In this document: positions 33,486 through 44,365 of the stretch, piece after piece
How the letters are laid out: each line of letters starts with the position of its first letter
Numbering within the stretch: the stretch's first letter is position 1
Origin: Sporosarcina sp. FSL K6-1522
GTDB lineage: Bacteria; Bacillota; Bacilli; Bacillales_A; Planococcaceae
Reading direction: 5' to 3'
Assembly (NCBI RefSeq): GCF_038622445.1
Contig: NZ_CP152019.1
Span: 2,640,501 to 2,704,500 of the forward strand
DNA length: 64,000 bases
Notes under the pieces: generated by a model
Seen by the model: only the letters and a program-made list of their open reading frames with translations
Told to the model about the DNA's origin: nothing
Databases searched by the model: none
Program-made: the position numbers and the translations under genes

Positions 33486-34817
33486 ATGCATAAAATGATG
33501 GGAAGAATTCTTCTGTTCATTTTATTGATGTCGGCGATAACGCTTCCTTTTTCGGATACGAGTGCGAAGACGACTACAGTCTATAAAGTACCTATTCAAA
33601 ATGAAGTGGAAAAAGGATTGTATGCATTTTTACAACGTTCATTTGCAGAAGCCGAAGAGGCAGGTGCAGAAGCTATTTTTCTTGTGATCGATACGCCGGG
33701 TGGTTTTACAGATGCGGCTGGAAAAATTGCTACGTTAATGGACGATACTGAATTGAAGATTATCGCTTATATCGATAATCGTGCGTTATCAGCAGGGGCT
33801 TTTCTAGCACTTCATGCAGATGAAATCTATATGGCACCAAGTGGTACCATGGGTGCTGCACAAGTGATTGATTCGGCGGGGAATGCGGCAGATGTGAAAG
33901 CAGACAGTGCGTGGCGAGCAGCAATGGTCAGTGCTGCCAAATCATCAAAACGTGATCCAGAGTATGCGTTAGCGATGGCGGATCCGAATATTGACCTACG
34001 AGCTTATCGTGCTGGTGTAGGCGAACTGTTAACATTGACAGCAGATGATGCCTTGGAGGTAAAATATAGTGAAGGGACTGTCGCCTCGTTTAACGAATTG
34101 CTCAAAGAGACCGGTTTTGAAAACGCCCAAGTTATTTCAACAAACGAAACGATTTCTGAAAGTATTGCACGTCTCATTACGCATCCCATTGTCGTGCCAA
34201 TTTTGTTGTCCATTGCAGGACTAGGGCTTGTATTGGAGCTCTATTCACCGGGCTTCGGTGTGCCGGGAACGATGGCCATTGCGTCATTAGTTTTGTTTTT
34301 CTACGGTCATCTTGTTGCGGGGCTTGCAGGTTATGAGGCGCTCATTCTGTTTGTAATCGGTGTGGGTCTCGTCATTGCAGAGATTTTTCTACCGTTTGGC
34401 ATAGCGGGGGCTGTAGGTGCGCTTGCAATTATTGGCAGTATCATTATGGCAGGCGGCAATCCGATGCATATGGCGATATCTGTCTTAATCGCGATTGCTA
34501 TCGCTGTTACGGGGATGGTGATAATTATGAAGTTTTTCGGTAAGAAATTGCATTTACTCAACAAAGTTGTACTGATGGATTCGACGGATACGGAGCTTGG
34601 TTACGTGTCAAATGTGAATAGAGTGGAGCTACTTGGACGTGAGGCAAAAACGTCAACGCCACTGCGACCAGCAGGTACAGTTGAGCTAGATGGTGAACGA
34701 ATTGATGTTGTTTCCGAAGGAAGTTACATTGACAGAGGAAAAAATGTTACCATTGTGAAGGTTGAAGGTTCCCGGATTGTTGTGAGGGAATTAGAAAAGA
34801 AAGGGGAGAATGAATAA
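33486..34817 (+). CDS. NfeD-family membrane serine protease (YqeZ type)
   Basis: Long NfeD protein of 443 residues. A signal peptide ([18 protein letters not shown]) precedes a ClpP-like serine protease domain with [13 protein letters not shown] and the nucleophile region [13 protein letters not shown]; four to five membrane helices follow, then a soluble OB-fold ([20 protein letters not shown]). Partners with the flotillin encoded next in membrane-domain organisation and is linked to envelope stress in relatives. ATG 33486 is used because GAGGTG upstream is the ribosome binding site itself. It touches floA in a TAATG stop-start. Confidence 0.9.
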   Translation: MHKMMGRILLFILLMSAITLPFSDTSAKTTTVYKVPIQNEVEKGLYAFLQRSFAEAEEAGAEAIFLVIDTPGGFTDAAGKIATLMDDTELKIIAYIDNRALSAGAFLALHADEIYMAPSGTMGAAQVIDSAGNAADVKADSAWRAAMVSAAKSSKRDPEYALAMADPNIDLRAYRAGVGELLTLTADDALEVKYSEGTVASFNELLKETGFENAQVISTNETISESIARLITHPIVVPILLSIAGLGLVLELYSPGFGVPGTMAIASLVLFFYGHLVAGLAGYEALILFVIGVGLVIAEIFLPFGIAGAVGALAIIGSIIMAGGNPMHMAISVLIAIAIAVTGMVIIMKFFGKKLHLLNKVVLMDSTDTELGYVSNVNRVELLGREAKTSTPLRPAGTVELDGERIDVVSEGSYIDRGKNVTIVKVEGSRIVVRELEKKGENE

Positions 34818-35827
34818 TGACAGCATTAGCAGGTTCAGCAGGTGTAATAGGTCTTGTCGCAATAATCGTTTTCGCCATTATTGTCTTGGCTGTATTTTTC
34901 ACACTTGTCCCAGTAGCGCTATGGATTTCTGCCATGGCTGCAGGCGTACGCGTGAGCATCTTTACATTGATTGGTATGCGTCTTCGTCGAGTAATCCCGA
35001 GTCGCGTCGTGAATCCACTCATTAAGGCACATAAAGCAGGTTTAGACGTTGGTATTAACCAATTGGAGAGTCATTACTTGGCGGGAGGAAACGTTGACCG
35101 TGTCGTTAACGCTTTGATTGCAGCACACCGTGCGAATATCGAGCTTTCATTCGAGCGTGCAGCAGCAATCGATCTTGCCGGGCGTGACGTGCTAGAAGCA
35201 GTTCAAATGTCCGTTAACCCGAAAGTTATCGAAACACCGTTTATTGCGGGTGTGGCGATGAACGGGATTGAAGTAAAAGCGAAAGCGCGTATTACAGTGC
35301 GTGCGAATATTGACCGACTGGTTGGGGGAGCTGGAGAAGAAACGGTTGTTGCCCGTGTTGGTGAAGGGATCGTATCAACGATTGGTTCATCTGTCGACCA
35401 TGCAAAAGTGTTGGAAAATCCAGATATGATTTCTCAAACAGTCTTGGCAAAAGGCCTTGACTCAGGAACAGCTTTTGAAATTTTATCGATTGATATTGCA
35501 GACGTTGATATCGGCAAAAACATCGGTGCAGAATTACAGACGGAGCAAGCGATGGCGGATAAGAGTATCGCCCAAGCGAAAGCGGAAGAGCGTCGTGCGA
35601 TGGCCGTTGCAAGTGAACAAGAGATGAAAGCGAAAGTTGAAGAAATGCGTGCCAAAGTTGTTGGAGCAGAGGCAGAAGTTCCACTTGCGATGGCAGAAGC
35701 TCTACGTTCGGGGAATATTGGTATTATGGATTACGTGAATTACAAAAACATCCAAGCTGATACAAGTATGCGTGATTCCATCAGTAAATTAGGTGGCAAT
35801 CATCCGGAGCAGGACAGTAAAAAATAA
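34817..35827 (+). CDS. floA: Flotillin-like protein FloA
   Basis: Scaffold of functional membrane microdomains. The 336-residue protein has an N-terminal hairpin-like hydrophobic region ([20 protein letters not shown]), the PHB/SPFH domain and an alanine/glutamate-rich coiled coil ([20 protein letters not shown]). Length and the [20 protein letters not shown] segment are characteristic of the FloA (YqfA) subfamily. Its start overlaps the nfeD stop by one base, so both are made together. Confidence 0.96.
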   Translation: MTALAGSAGVIGLVAIIVFAIIVLAVFFTLVPVALWISAMAAGVRVSIFTLIGMRLRRVIPSRVVNPLIKAHKAGLDVGINQLESHYLAGGNVDRVVNALIAAHRANIELSFERAAAIDLAGRDVLEAVQMSVNPKVIETPFIAGVAMNGIEVKAKARITVRANIDRLVGGAGEETVVARVGEGIVSTIGSSVDHAKVLENPDMISQTVLAKGLDSGTAFEILSIDIADVDIGKNIGAELQTEQAMADKSIAQAKAEERRAMAVASEQEMKAKVEEMRAKVVGAEAEVPLAMAEALRSGNIGIMDYVNYKNIQADTSMRDSISKLGGNHPEQDSKK

Positions 35828-35867
35828 TAGCGATAGGTAAGCCATTTCCTGGAAAGGGGATGCATGA

Positions 35868-36344
35868 ATGGAACAGTTAATCATTTTTATCGTCTTGGCG
35901 ATTTTAGGTTCTTTGTTTAATGGCAAAGGGAAGAAAAAAGAAGCCGAGAAAGGCCAAGCGAAGCCATTCGTGGCGCAACAAAAGCAACAAAATGATCCTG
36001 TCAAAAAGTTGAAAGAAATGTCGAAAGAAATGTACCGAGAGTTACAGAGGGAATTGCAAGATGAAACGAGTGAGCCGCCAAGTAGGCAAACACCACCGAT
36101 TTCAACGCCGCAAAGACAGCCTGTACCTAAACCGATACAGATTGAACCGATAGCGCCTGTATCACGTGCGCCTATGGAGGAAAAGTCACGAGAAAAGCAT
36201 CGTGGTCGTCTATCAGCGCATGGTGGTAGTGTGGCGCCAGTAGTAGCGATACCTAAGCAAGAGTTAATACCAAGAAACGAGGAGGATATGCTGAAAGGCA
36301 TCATTTTCTCTGAAATTTTAGGTCCACCAAAATCAAAACGGTAA
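35868..36344 (+). CDS. Membrane-anchored hypothetical protein with proline-rich linker
   Basis: Product of 158 residues: a short N-terminal helix (LIIFIVLAILGSLF), a lysine-rich region, a helical stretch (KKLKEMSKEMYRELQRELQD) and a proline-rich linker (PPSRQTPPISTPQRQPVPKP) before a C-terminal LKGIIFSEILGPPKSKR. It occupies the yqfB position between floA and yqfC and has AAAGGGG upstream, but it is about twice the length of B. subtilis YqfB and I see no convincing similarity. Possibly works with FloA at the membrane; this is only positional. Confidence 0.7.
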   Translation: MEQLIIFIVLAILGSLFNGKGKKKEAEKGQAKPFVAQQKQQNDPVKKLKEMSKEMYRELQRELQDETSEPPSRQTPPISTPQRQPVPKPIQIEPIAPVSRAPMEEKSREKHRGRLSAHGGSVAPVVAIPKQELIPRNEEDMLKGIIFSEILGPPKSKR

Positions 36345-36393
36345 TCATTTACCCCTTGTCCAAATCATACGATATGGATAGGGGGTTTATTCT

Positions 36394-36651
36394 TTGAGAA
36401 AATTATTCAATACAGGTTCATCTATTCGCATTGACGAATTTTCTACCGTGCATATCAATGGGCCTTACTCATTGCTAAAGCTTGGTCCGAATTTTGTTAC
36501 GATCCGTTGTGAGGCGTACATGATTGAAGTGGCGGGGGAGAATTTACTTGTCGAAACATTATCGGAAGAAGTTGCCGTTTTTACATTCGAAGCCATCACG
36601 ACGATGAAACTAGCGGCAGTTGAAGATGAAGGAACATTCTATGGTTCATAA
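36394..36651 (+). CDS. yqfC: Sporulation protein YqfC
   Basis: An 85-residue protein of the YqfC family, made in the mother cell during sporulation in relatives. The pattern IDEFSTVHINGPYSLLKLGP and VEVAGENL-like IEVAGENLLVETLSEEVAVF is typical. TTG 36394 follows AGGGGGTTTATTC. It overlaps yqfD by 11 bases, and yqfC-yqfD-phoH are co-oriented and overlapping, matching the conserved order in spore formers. Confidence 0.88.
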   Translation: MRKLFNTGSSIRIDEFSTVHINGPYSLLKLGPNFVTIRCEAYMIEVAGENLLVETLSEEVAVFTFEAITTMKLAAVEDEGTFYGS

Positions 36652-37771
36652 ACAGTTTGATATTCGGATTTCAGGTAACGGTGATCTTTCTGGTTTTTTA
36701 ACCAAGCTCATGACAACGGGTACTAAAATTACGTCCTTATCTGTTGTCAAAGATGTGGCCCATTTTCGAACGAATCGTCAAGGTGTTGCACAGATTCGCA
36801 GGCATCGAAGAGCGTATCGATTGAAAGCGGCCATTACCATTGCAGGTTATGAAACAGGAGCTAAAAGAATTTTCTCCTCTTATCGATTTTTAATCGCTTG
36901 TGCAATCCCGTTTGTCTGTTCTTTTTTTCTGTGGACTGTGGAAGTGGAATCGGAAATGCCGGAAGTCGTCGATCGGATTGAAGCGAAATTAGCGTCTGCT
37001 GCCATTGTACCGTTTAGACCGTTAGCCTCTATTCCTGATGAAGGAGAAATTAGACGTGCACTCATGTTGGATGACCCTTCATTGTCGTGGGTGAGATTTA
37101 GAAAGGTCGGGGCTACACTTACTGTTATTCCGATGTTATCGCCACCTTTTGATGACAATCCGGTGGTTAAAGAAGCGCCGGCAGACCTTATTGCTCGTAC
37201 AGGCGGTATTATCACTCGTTTTGAGCTTGAGAGAGGAGAAAGGGTAGGTAGGGTCCACCAGACGGTGAAAAAGGGTGACGTGCTCGCTACGGGCATCCTT
37301 GAGCAAGGAGACAAGAAAACAGTTGTTGGTGCAGAAGGGGCTGTGTATGCGGATTATTGGATGGAATATAGCTTCAGTTTGCCGAAAACCATTGACTATC
37401 AATTACAAGGGGAAGAAGTCGTCAAATTTTCCCTTATGCCCCCATGGCAGCAAGGGGATGGAGCGTTGTCGGATAAGGAGGAGCGTTGGAAACCTTGGTT
37501 GCCTTTTGTGAAGACAGAGCGGCTTGTGGAAGAGAGGTCGGGACAATTAGAATTGAAAAAGGGGATGGAAAAAACCTTCATTATTCCGTTATTGAAAACG
37601 AAAATATTGTCGGAACCTTCCAGAAAAGTCATCATTAAAGATGAGAAAATTTTGCACGTCACATTCGATAATGATAAAGTAAATGGGACTGTATTGTTTC
37701 TGCTGAATGATGATATTGCTGTAAAAAGACCGATATCCCAAGGAGACGAAGCCAATTGGACGAACAACTGA
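36641..37771 (+). CDS. yqfD: Sporulation protein YqfD
   Basis: Bitopic membrane protein of 376 residues of the YqfD family (sporulation stage IV related). N-terminal cytoplasmic region, one membrane helix (FLIACAIPFVCSFFLWTV), then a large extracytoplasmic domain containing the family motif LSWVRFRKVGATLTV and the VVKEAPADLIARTGGIITR segment. ATG 36641 behind GAAGGAACATTCT gives the usual length. Its last 16 bases overlap the start of phoH. Confidence 0.9.
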   Translation: MVHKQFDIRISGNGDLSGFLTKLMTTGTKITSLSVVKDVAHFRTNRQGVAQIRRHRRAYRLKAAITIAGYETGAKRIFSSYRFLIACAIPFVCSFFLWTVEVESEMPEVVDRIEAKLASAAIVPFRPLASIPDEGEIRRALMLDDPSLSWVRFRKVGATLTVIPMLSPPFDDNPVVKEAPADLIARTGGIITRFELERGERVGRVHQTVKKGDVLATGILEQGDKKTVVGAEGAVYADYWMEYSFSLPKTIDYQLQGEEVVKFSLMPPWQQGDGALSDKEERWKPWLPFVKTERLVEERSGQLELKKGMEKTFIIPLLKTKILSEPSRKVIIKDEKILHVTFDNDKVNGTVLFLLNDDIAVKRPISQGDEANWTNN

Positions 37772-38715
37772 TTCACTTGCATGTCGAAGATCCGAATGAA
37801 GCTGTTATGCTTCTAGGGATTTCCGACCAGAACATGAAGTTGATTGAAGAGAATTTACAAGTTTCGATTATGACAAGAGGCGAAACCATTTCCCTCAATG
37901 GAGATGCGACGCAGATTGCATCCGCAAAAGTGTTGCTAGAGCAACTTTTAAAAGTAATCCGTAAAGGGATTAACATTAACCAACGTGATGTATTGACTGC
38001 CATTGAAATGGTGAAAAGTGGTACAATTGAATACTATTCTGAACTGTACGATGAAGAAATTGCACGCAATATGAAAGGGAAGGCTATCCGCGCCAAAACC
38101 ATCGGACAACGTGAATATGTTCAAGCAATTCGCAGAAGGGATCTTGTGTTTTGTATTGGCCCTGCCGGTACGGGAAAAACCTATTTAGCCGTTGTGCTTG
38201 CGGTGCAAGCGATGAAAACGGGTTCTGCTAAAAAAATTGTTTTAACACGCCCAGCAGTGGAAGCAGGCGAGAGCCTTGGTTTTCTTCCAGGGGACTTGAA
38301 AGAGAAAGTAGATCCGTACTTGCGCCCACTATATGATGCGCTACATGATGTTTTAGGAACGGAGCATACAGATCGGCTCATCGAAAGAGGCGTTATTGAA
38401 GTGGCACCACTTGCCTATATGAGGGGCCGGACACTCGATGATGCTTTTGTTATTCTTGATGAAGCACAAAATACAACAAAAGCGCAGATGAAAATGTTTT
38501 TGACGCGTCTCGGATTTGGTTCAAAAATGGTCATTACTGGAGACAAGACCCAGATTGATTTACCAAAAGGGACGGAATCGGGCCTCATTACGGCAGAAAA
38601 AGTTTTGCATCAAGTAACAGATATCCATTTCCAATACTTAGAGCAGGGCGATGTCGTTCGTCATCCAATCGTTGCAAAAATAATTGAAGCCTACGAAAAG
38701 GAGCAGTCATCCTAA
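37756..38715 (+). CDS. phoH: PhoH-family ATPase
   Basis: Predicted cytosolic NTPase, often fused or linked to RNA functions; its biological role is open. The 319-residue protein has an N-terminal KH-like region and the PhoH core with Walker A GPAGTGKTYLA, the RPAVEAGESLGFLPGD segment and Walker B FVILDEAQNTT. TTG 37756 follows AAGGAGACGAAGCCAA in the yqfD end. In many bacteria phoH is next to ybeY; here pgpH lies between, the standard Bacillales order. Confidence 0.95.
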   Translation: MDEQLIHLHVEDPNEAVMLLGISDQNMKLIEENLQVSIMTRGETISLNGDATQIASAKVLLEQLLKVIRKGININQRDVLTAIEMVKSGTIEYYSELYDEEIARNMKGKAIRAKTIGQREYVQAIRRRDLVFCIGPAGTGKTYLAVVLAVQAMKTGSAKKIVLTRPAVEAGESLGFLPGDLKEKVDPYLRPLYDALHDVLGTEHTDRLIERGVIEVAPLAYMRGRTLDDAFVILDEAQNTTKAQMKMFLTRLGFGSKMVITGDKTQIDLPKGTESGLITAEKVLHQVTDIHFQYLEQGDVVRHPIVAKIIEAYEKEQSS

Positions 38716-38729
38716 GTGACTGCTTTTTT
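38702..38729 (+). terminator. phoH terminator overlapping the stop codon
   Basis: AGCAGTCA/TGACTGCT stem with a CCTAAG-containing loop and six Ts; the phoH TAA lies in the loop. Confidence 0.88.
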
Positions 38730-38776
38730 AACAGGTAGGCGTAAGTTTTCGACTTACGCCCCGTGCTATTCTTATT

Positions 38777-38894
38777 GTCTAGGCTCTGGGCGCCAGCCAC
38801 TCAGGTCATAAGTTTTTTCGGCTGTGAGGCAAAGAACGCTTCTTCGTCAAATCATCTTATGCCTGTCGCGTCTAAGCGGGCGTCCTGCGCTTAT
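38777..38894. repeat. Intergenic hairpin repeat, copy 1
   Basis: GC-rich, no frame. CAGGTCATAAG pairs with CTTATGCCTG around a 45-base centre, and flanking GGGCGCCAGCC/GGGCGTCCTGCGC words can extend the fold. It resembles the block at 44190-44295. A simple GGCGTAAG/CTTACGCC hairpin lies just upstream at 38738-38760. Blocks beginning GTCTAGGCTC..GGCGCCAGCC are scattered through many Bacillales genomes. Confidence 0.5.
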
Positions 38895-38943
38895 CTTAAC
38901 AACCTAATCAGTAGATAAAGAGAGAGACTGGGGGAAGATTTCG

Positions 38944-41070
38944 ATGTTCCAACCAATCATTAAACTTGTAAAATCATTGAAATTTAACTATTTTTCGATA
39001 TTTTTTATTGGGTTATCTGTATTGTTTCTTTTTACATTCATGTACGGCAGTGTGAAAAAAGAAACGTATGATGTGAAGTCTTTTCAAATTTCACAGGATA
39101 CCATTCGTTCATTAAAAACGGTTGAAGATACAGTCAAGACGGAACAAGATCGACAGCGTGCTGCTCAAGAAATCGAGCCGGTCTATTTATTTTCGGAGGA
39201 CGTGGCAAAAAATCGACAAGCCATTGCGACATCGCTGTTTGACATTATCGTGGGTGTGAAAAGTTCAAGCGTGTCAGATTCAGCAAGTAAAGATGAAAAA
39301 GCAGCACCAACGAAAGAACAAGTTGCAGAAATCCGCAAGCAATTTGCCAGTTTGGAAAAAGAAGAGCCTAGCTTGCGACTGACAGATGATGCGATTGTTG
39401 CGTTGTTAGCGCAGGATATAGATGTTTTACTGAAAATGGAACATGCGCTTGTGACAATTATTGGAGAAGAATTGGCGAAACCGATTAGAACTACAGATTT
39501 ATCGACTGTTCGGTATGAAGTTGAACAAAAACTTCGTCTGTCGGATGCGATACCATCAACTTCTTTACAAACATTAATTGTACTGAGCCGTTCGCTAGTC
39601 GTAGAAACTGAAACGGTCAATGAGGAACTAACACAGAAACGAGTAGAACAGGCAAAGGAAGCGGTTGAACCGACACGTATTTTACAGGGACAAGTAATCG
39701 TTCGGGAAGGGCAAGTCATTGACGGAGAAATTTACCGACAATTAGAGTTGGTTGGATTGTTAACGAACCAATCGACTGTCAAACCAATGGCAGGTCTCAC
39801 CTTATTTGTTTTATTTATTGGAGCGTTATTGTATTTGCATTTCTTTACATGGAATGACAATGAGACTGTGAAGAAAAAGTCCTTGCTTATTGTTTTAACT
39901 GTTTTTTTCTTACTCATTATTATGATGAAGCTCATATCCCTCATCGAAAAGGATTTTGACGTCCTGTTAGCGTTCTTATTCCCGACTGCGCTTGCGCCAA
40001 TGTTAATTAAGCTGTTGACGAATGAGCGGTTGGCGATTTTGGGGACCTTTATGACGGCGGCTACATCCGGAATCATTTTGCATGAAGGCTATGCGGCGAT
40101 TATTCAGATGGAAGTTGCATTGTACATACTTTTTGGCGGTATTATTAGCTTGTATTTACTTGGAAATAGCGGCCGACGCTCAAGTATTTTACGGACAAGC
40201 ATAGGTGTGTCTGTCTCTAACATATTATTTATTGGGTTTTATTTACTGATGACACAGTCATCATATGAGTTGCCTGAACTTACTTTTTACTTAATAGCGG
40301 CGATTACTTCAGGGATTTTGTCAGGAGCATTGACAATCGGGCTAATGCCGTTTTTCGAGTCCGTCTTTGGATTGTTATCAGATATGCGTCTAATTGAATT
40401 ATCGAACCCAAATCACCCGTTATTGAAAAAAGTATTGATAGAAACACCTGGCACATATCATCATAGTGTGATGGTAGCCAATTTGTCGGATGCGGCTTGT
40501 GAAGCTATCGGTGCAAATGGGCTTCTTGCGAGAGTTGGGAGTTATTACCATGATATTGGGAAAACGATGCGGCCGAATTACTTTATAGAAAATCAATTGG
40601 CCGGACAAAATCCACACGATGCATTACCGCCAGAGAAAAGTTGTGATATTATTATTTCGCATGCTGAAGATGGCGCTAAATTACTTGCGAAGCATAAGAT
40701 GCCCGCAGAAATTGTAGATATTGCGAGGCAACATCATGGGACAAGTTTGTTGAAGTTTTTCTATGTAAAGGCGAAGGAAGCAGGACAAGATGTTACAGAC
40801 GAAGATTATCGCTACAAAGGTCCGAAGCCTCAAACGAAAGAAATTGCGATTATTTCAATTGCAGATAGCGTAGAAGCGGCAGTCCGTTCAATGAAAGAAC
40901 CAACCCCGCAAAAAATTGCTGGACTTGTTAGGGCGATTATTAATGATCGATTGAATGACGGGCAATTTGACCAGTGTGATTTGTCAATGAAAGAGCTGAA
41001 AAAAGTAGAAACAGTCATTTGTGAAACATTAAACGGGATATTCCATAATCGTATCGAATATCCGAAATAA
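38944..41070 (+). CDS. pgpH: Cyclic-di-AMP phosphodiesterase PgpH (7TMR-HD)
   Basis: Integral membrane hydrolase that turns c-di-AMP into pApA. The 708-residue protein has one N-terminal helix (YFSIFFIGLSVLFLFTFMYG), a large extracytoplasmic 7TMR-HDED domain (about residues 45-280), seven membrane helices and a cytoplasmic HD domain with HHSVMVANLS, YYHDIGK and IISHAEDGAK; all metal ligands appear intact. ATG 38944 follows a GGGGGAAGATTTCG region. It leads the pgpH-ybeY-dgkA-cdd-era block. Confidence 0.95.
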   Translation: MFQPIIKLVKSLKFNYFSIFFIGLSVLFLFTFMYGSVKKETYDVKSFQISQDTIRSLKTVEDTVKTEQDRQRAAQEIEPVYLFSEDVAKNRQAIATSLFDIIVGVKSSSVSDSASKDEKAAPTKEQVAEIRKQFASLEKEEPSLRLTDDAIVALLAQDIDVLLKMEHALVTIIGEELAKPIRTTDLSTVRYEVEQKLRLSDAIPSTSLQTLIVLSRSLVVETETVNEELTQKRVEQAKEAVEPTRILQGQVIVREGQVIDGEIYRQLELVGLLTNQSTVKPMAGLTLFVLFIGALLYLHFFTWNDNETVKKKSLLIVLTVFFLLIIMMKLISLIEKDFDVLLAFLFPTALAPMLIKLLTNERLAILGTFMTAATSGIILHEGYAAIIQMEVALYILFGGIISLYLLGNSGRRSSILRTSIGVSVSNILFIGFYLLMTQSSYELPELTFYLIAAITSGILSGALTIGLMPFFESVFGLLSDMRLIELSNPNHPLLKKVLIETPGTYHHSVMVANLSDAACEAIGANGLLARVGSYYHDIGKTMRPNYFIENQLAGQNPHDALPPEKSCDIIISHAEDGAKLLAKHKMPAEIVDIARQHHGTSLLKFFYVKAKEAGQDVTDEDYRYKGPKPQTKEIAIISIADSVEAAVRSMKEPTPQKIAGLVRAIINDRLNDGQFDQCDLSMKELKKVETVICETLNGIFHNRIEYPK

Positions 41071-41091
41071 AAAAGAAAGGCGCTGGTAACT

Positions 41092-41562
41092 ATGATGGAA
41101 TTTTATTTTGATGATCGAACGGACTCCGTAGACGACGGCATCCATGAGCTTGTGCGCAATTTGCTGAATCATGCAGCGGCAGAAGAAGGGCTGACAGCGG
41201 AAACGGAAATTTCGATTACTTTTATGACCGATGAAGACATTCGAGAAGTCAATGCGGAGTATAGAGGGAAGGATTCTGCGACAGATGTGATTTCATTTGC
41301 GCTGGAAGAGGTAACGGAAGAGGAAGTTTTAATCGTTGCAGAAGAAGGCATGCCGGTCGTTCTTGGAGACATTATTATCTCTGTAGAAACGGCTAAAAGG
41401 CAGGCGGAAGAGTACGGCCATGACTATACGCGGGAAGTAGGTTTTTTAGCACTTCATGGCTTCCTTCATTTACTGGGCTATGACCATATGACGGAAGAAG
41501 ATGAATTAAAGATGTTCGGTAGGCAGAAGGACATTCTTGCTTCGTTTGGACTGGAGAGGTAA
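41092..41562 (+). CDS. ybeY: Endoribonuclease YbeY
   Basis: Metal-dependent endoribonuclease for 16S rRNA 3'-end maturation and ribosome quality control. The zinc site HGFLHLLGYDH (HxxxHxxxxxH) and upstream TDVISFAL are intact. It has 156 residues. ATG 41092 is followed at once by a second ATG (41095); either may be used, with AAAGAAAGG at 41070-41079. dgkA begins eight bases after its stop. Confidence 0.96.
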   Translation: MMEFYFDDRTDSVDDGIHELVRNLLNHAAAEEGLTAETEISITFMTDEDIREVNAEYRGKDSATDVISFALEEVTEEEVLIVAEEGMPVVLGDIIISVETAKRQAEEYGHDYTREVGFLALHGFLHLLGYDHMTEEDELKMFGRQKDILASFGLER

Positions 41563-41569
41563 AACGAAG

Positions 41570-41917
41570 ATGCAGAAATTTTTCAAAGCGTTCGTTTATG
41601 CTGGAAACGGGATACTTCATGGTATCATAGCAGAGCGGAATGTGAAATTTCATGTGCTAGCGGCAATCATCACCTTTGGAGCCGGTTGGATAACAGGCTT
41701 ATCGCGGGTGGAGTGGTTTGTGGTTCTGATTTTAATCGGTGGTATGTTGGCGCTTGAATTGATGAATTCAGCAGTCGAGCGTGTTGTGGATCTTGTTACG
41801 CAAGAGCGTCATCCACTTGCCAAACAGGCCAAGGATTTGGCTTCGGGTGCTGTGCTGATTTTTGCGGTTGTCAGTGCTGTTATCGGGCTAATGATTTTTC
41901 TCCCGAAATGGTTGTAA
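41570..41917 (+). CDS. dgkA: Undecaprenol kinase DgkA
   Basis: Small membrane kinase (115 aa) that in Gram-positives phosphorylates undecaprenol. Three membrane helices are visible; the catalytic signature is ELMNSAVERVVDL and the N-terminal GILHGIIAERNVKFH is family-specific. ATG 41570 lies ten bases after GGAGAGG, which is part of the ybeY end. The ybeY-dgkA-cdd-era order is conserved in Bacillales. Confidence 0.95.
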   Translation: MQKFFKAFVYAGNGILHGIIAERNVKFHVLAAIITFGAGWITGLSRVEWFVVLILIGGMLALELMNSAVERVVDLVTQERHPLAKQAKDLASGAVLIFAVVSAVIGLMIFLPKWL

Positions 41918-41945
41918 CTGAAATTAGTGGGGCAGGGTAGCGTAA

Positions 41946-43278
<1,333 letters not shown>

Positions 43279-43337
43279 GAAAAAAGGAACGTTATTAGCT
43301 ACGTAATCCACATTATGTGGGCCTGGAGGTGATTGCC

Positions 43338-44123
43338 TTGCTGAACAAATGGGAAGGAATCATTCTAAGAAGTATTCCATATGGCGAGTCGAACAAAATT
43401 GTTACACTTTATACAAAAGAAGCTGGAAAGTTAACCGCAATGGCAAGGGGAGCTAAAAAACCAGCGAGTCGCTTAGCCGCGATTACGCAGCCATTTACAC
43501 ATGGCTCATTCCTTATTCGAACGGGAAGAGGGATGGGGAGCTTGGAACAAGGCGAGCCTATTGATTCGATGCGTCACATTCGTGAAGATCTCGAGGCGAC
43601 TGCTTATGCGAGTTATGTTGTTGAACTGATCGATCGATTGACAGAGGATAATGAGCGATCTCAAGGTGTTTACGGTCTATTGCATGAGGCGCTTCATGCC
43701 ATTAATGAGCAATATGATCCTGAAGCGATTGCGCTGTTTGTAGAGTGGAAGATGCTACCGATTGCTGGGATTCATCCTGTGCTGCATCAGTGTGCGAATT
43801 GTGGTGCGACAGAAGGAGAGTTTGCTTTTTCTTTTCAAGCAATCGGCTTTCTTTGCCATCGATGTTTTCATGTAGATCGCTATTTAATTCGCATATCACC
43901 GACGCAACTGAAGCTGATCCGGACATTTTATACGGTTCCGATTAGTCGAGTGGGCAACCTATCGCTGAAAAAGACGACAAAGCAATTTATGAAAAAGCTG
44001 GTTCGGACGATTTACGATGAACAGGTTGGTGTTCGATTAAAATCAAGAGCATTTCTTGATCAGTTAGAAGCGACACCTGAACTATTACCGAGAAAAGAAA
44101 AATCGGAGGAAGAAGGCGAATAA
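43338..44123 (+). CDS. recO: DNA repair protein RecO
   Basis: Recombination mediator that loads RecA with RecR. N-terminal OB fold (EGIILRSIPYGESNKIVTLY), a helical C-terminal domain, and a four-cysteine zinc site: CANCGA and LCHRC. TTG 43338 is six bases after GGAGGTGA and gives 261 residues; an ATG seven codons upstream contains no ribosome binding site of its own. Its terminator follows immediately, and the next gene, glyS, faces it. Confidence 0.96.
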   Translation: MLNKWEGIILRSIPYGESNKIVTLYTKEAGKLTAMARGAKKPASRLAAITQPFTHGSFLIRTGRGMGSLEQGEPIDSMRHIREDLEATAYASYVVELIDRLTEDNERSQGVYGLLHEALHAINEQYDPEAIALFVEWKMLPIAGIHPVLHQCANCGATEGEFAFSFQAIGFLCHRCFHVDRYLIRISPTQLKLIRTFYTVPISRVGNLSLKKTTKQFMKKLVRTIYDEQVGVRLKSRAFLDQLEATPELLPRKEKSEEEGE

Positions 44124-44147
44124 TGCCTTATTTCTCCGTTTTTTTTT
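44104..44147 (+). terminator. recO terminator
   Basis: CGGAGGAAGAAGGC/GCCTTATTTCTCCG stem and nine Ts; the left arm includes the last codons of recO. Confidence 0.9.
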
Positions 44148-44189
44148 GTCTAAGTGCTAAAACTATATAAATTGAAATAAAGAATCTCA

Positions 44190-44295
44190 CTAACACCGCT
44201 CGGCGCTTGCGGATGCCTCCATAAGCCAGTCAGAAAACCACTGCCAGTCTTATGGCTTCGGTGACTGCTTGTAAGGCGCCTTCGCTGGATAGTAG
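44190..44295. repeat. Intergenic hairpin repeat, copy 2
   Basis: CCATAAG pairs with CTTATGG across about 30 bases, and GGCGCTTGCGG/GGCGCC words flank it. Layout and GC-rich words recall the block at 38777-38894. No frame or gene. Confidence 0.45.
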
Positions 44296-44320
44296 ATGAA
44301 AATCATAAGTTTAGCCTATA

Positions 44321-44360
44321 TAAAAAGAACCTAAACAATTTGCACTGTCTAGGTTCTTTT
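44321..44360 (-). terminator. glyS terminator
   Basis: AAAAGAACCTA/TAGGTTCTTTT stem with a 16-base loop, directly downstream of glyS on the minus strand; A- and T-runs make it usable in both directions. Confidence 0.85.
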
Positions 44361-44365
44361 CTTGA

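Noticed and set aside
35789..36304. A 171-codon minus-strand frame opposite the yqfB-position gene
   Set aside because: Cysteine- and glycine-rich shadow of the proline-rich plus-strand gene, with no ribosome binding site and against the operon direction.
39183..39719. A 178-codon frame antisense to pgpH
   Set aside because: Low-complexity serine/threonine composition, no start signal, and the sense strand is a clear gene.
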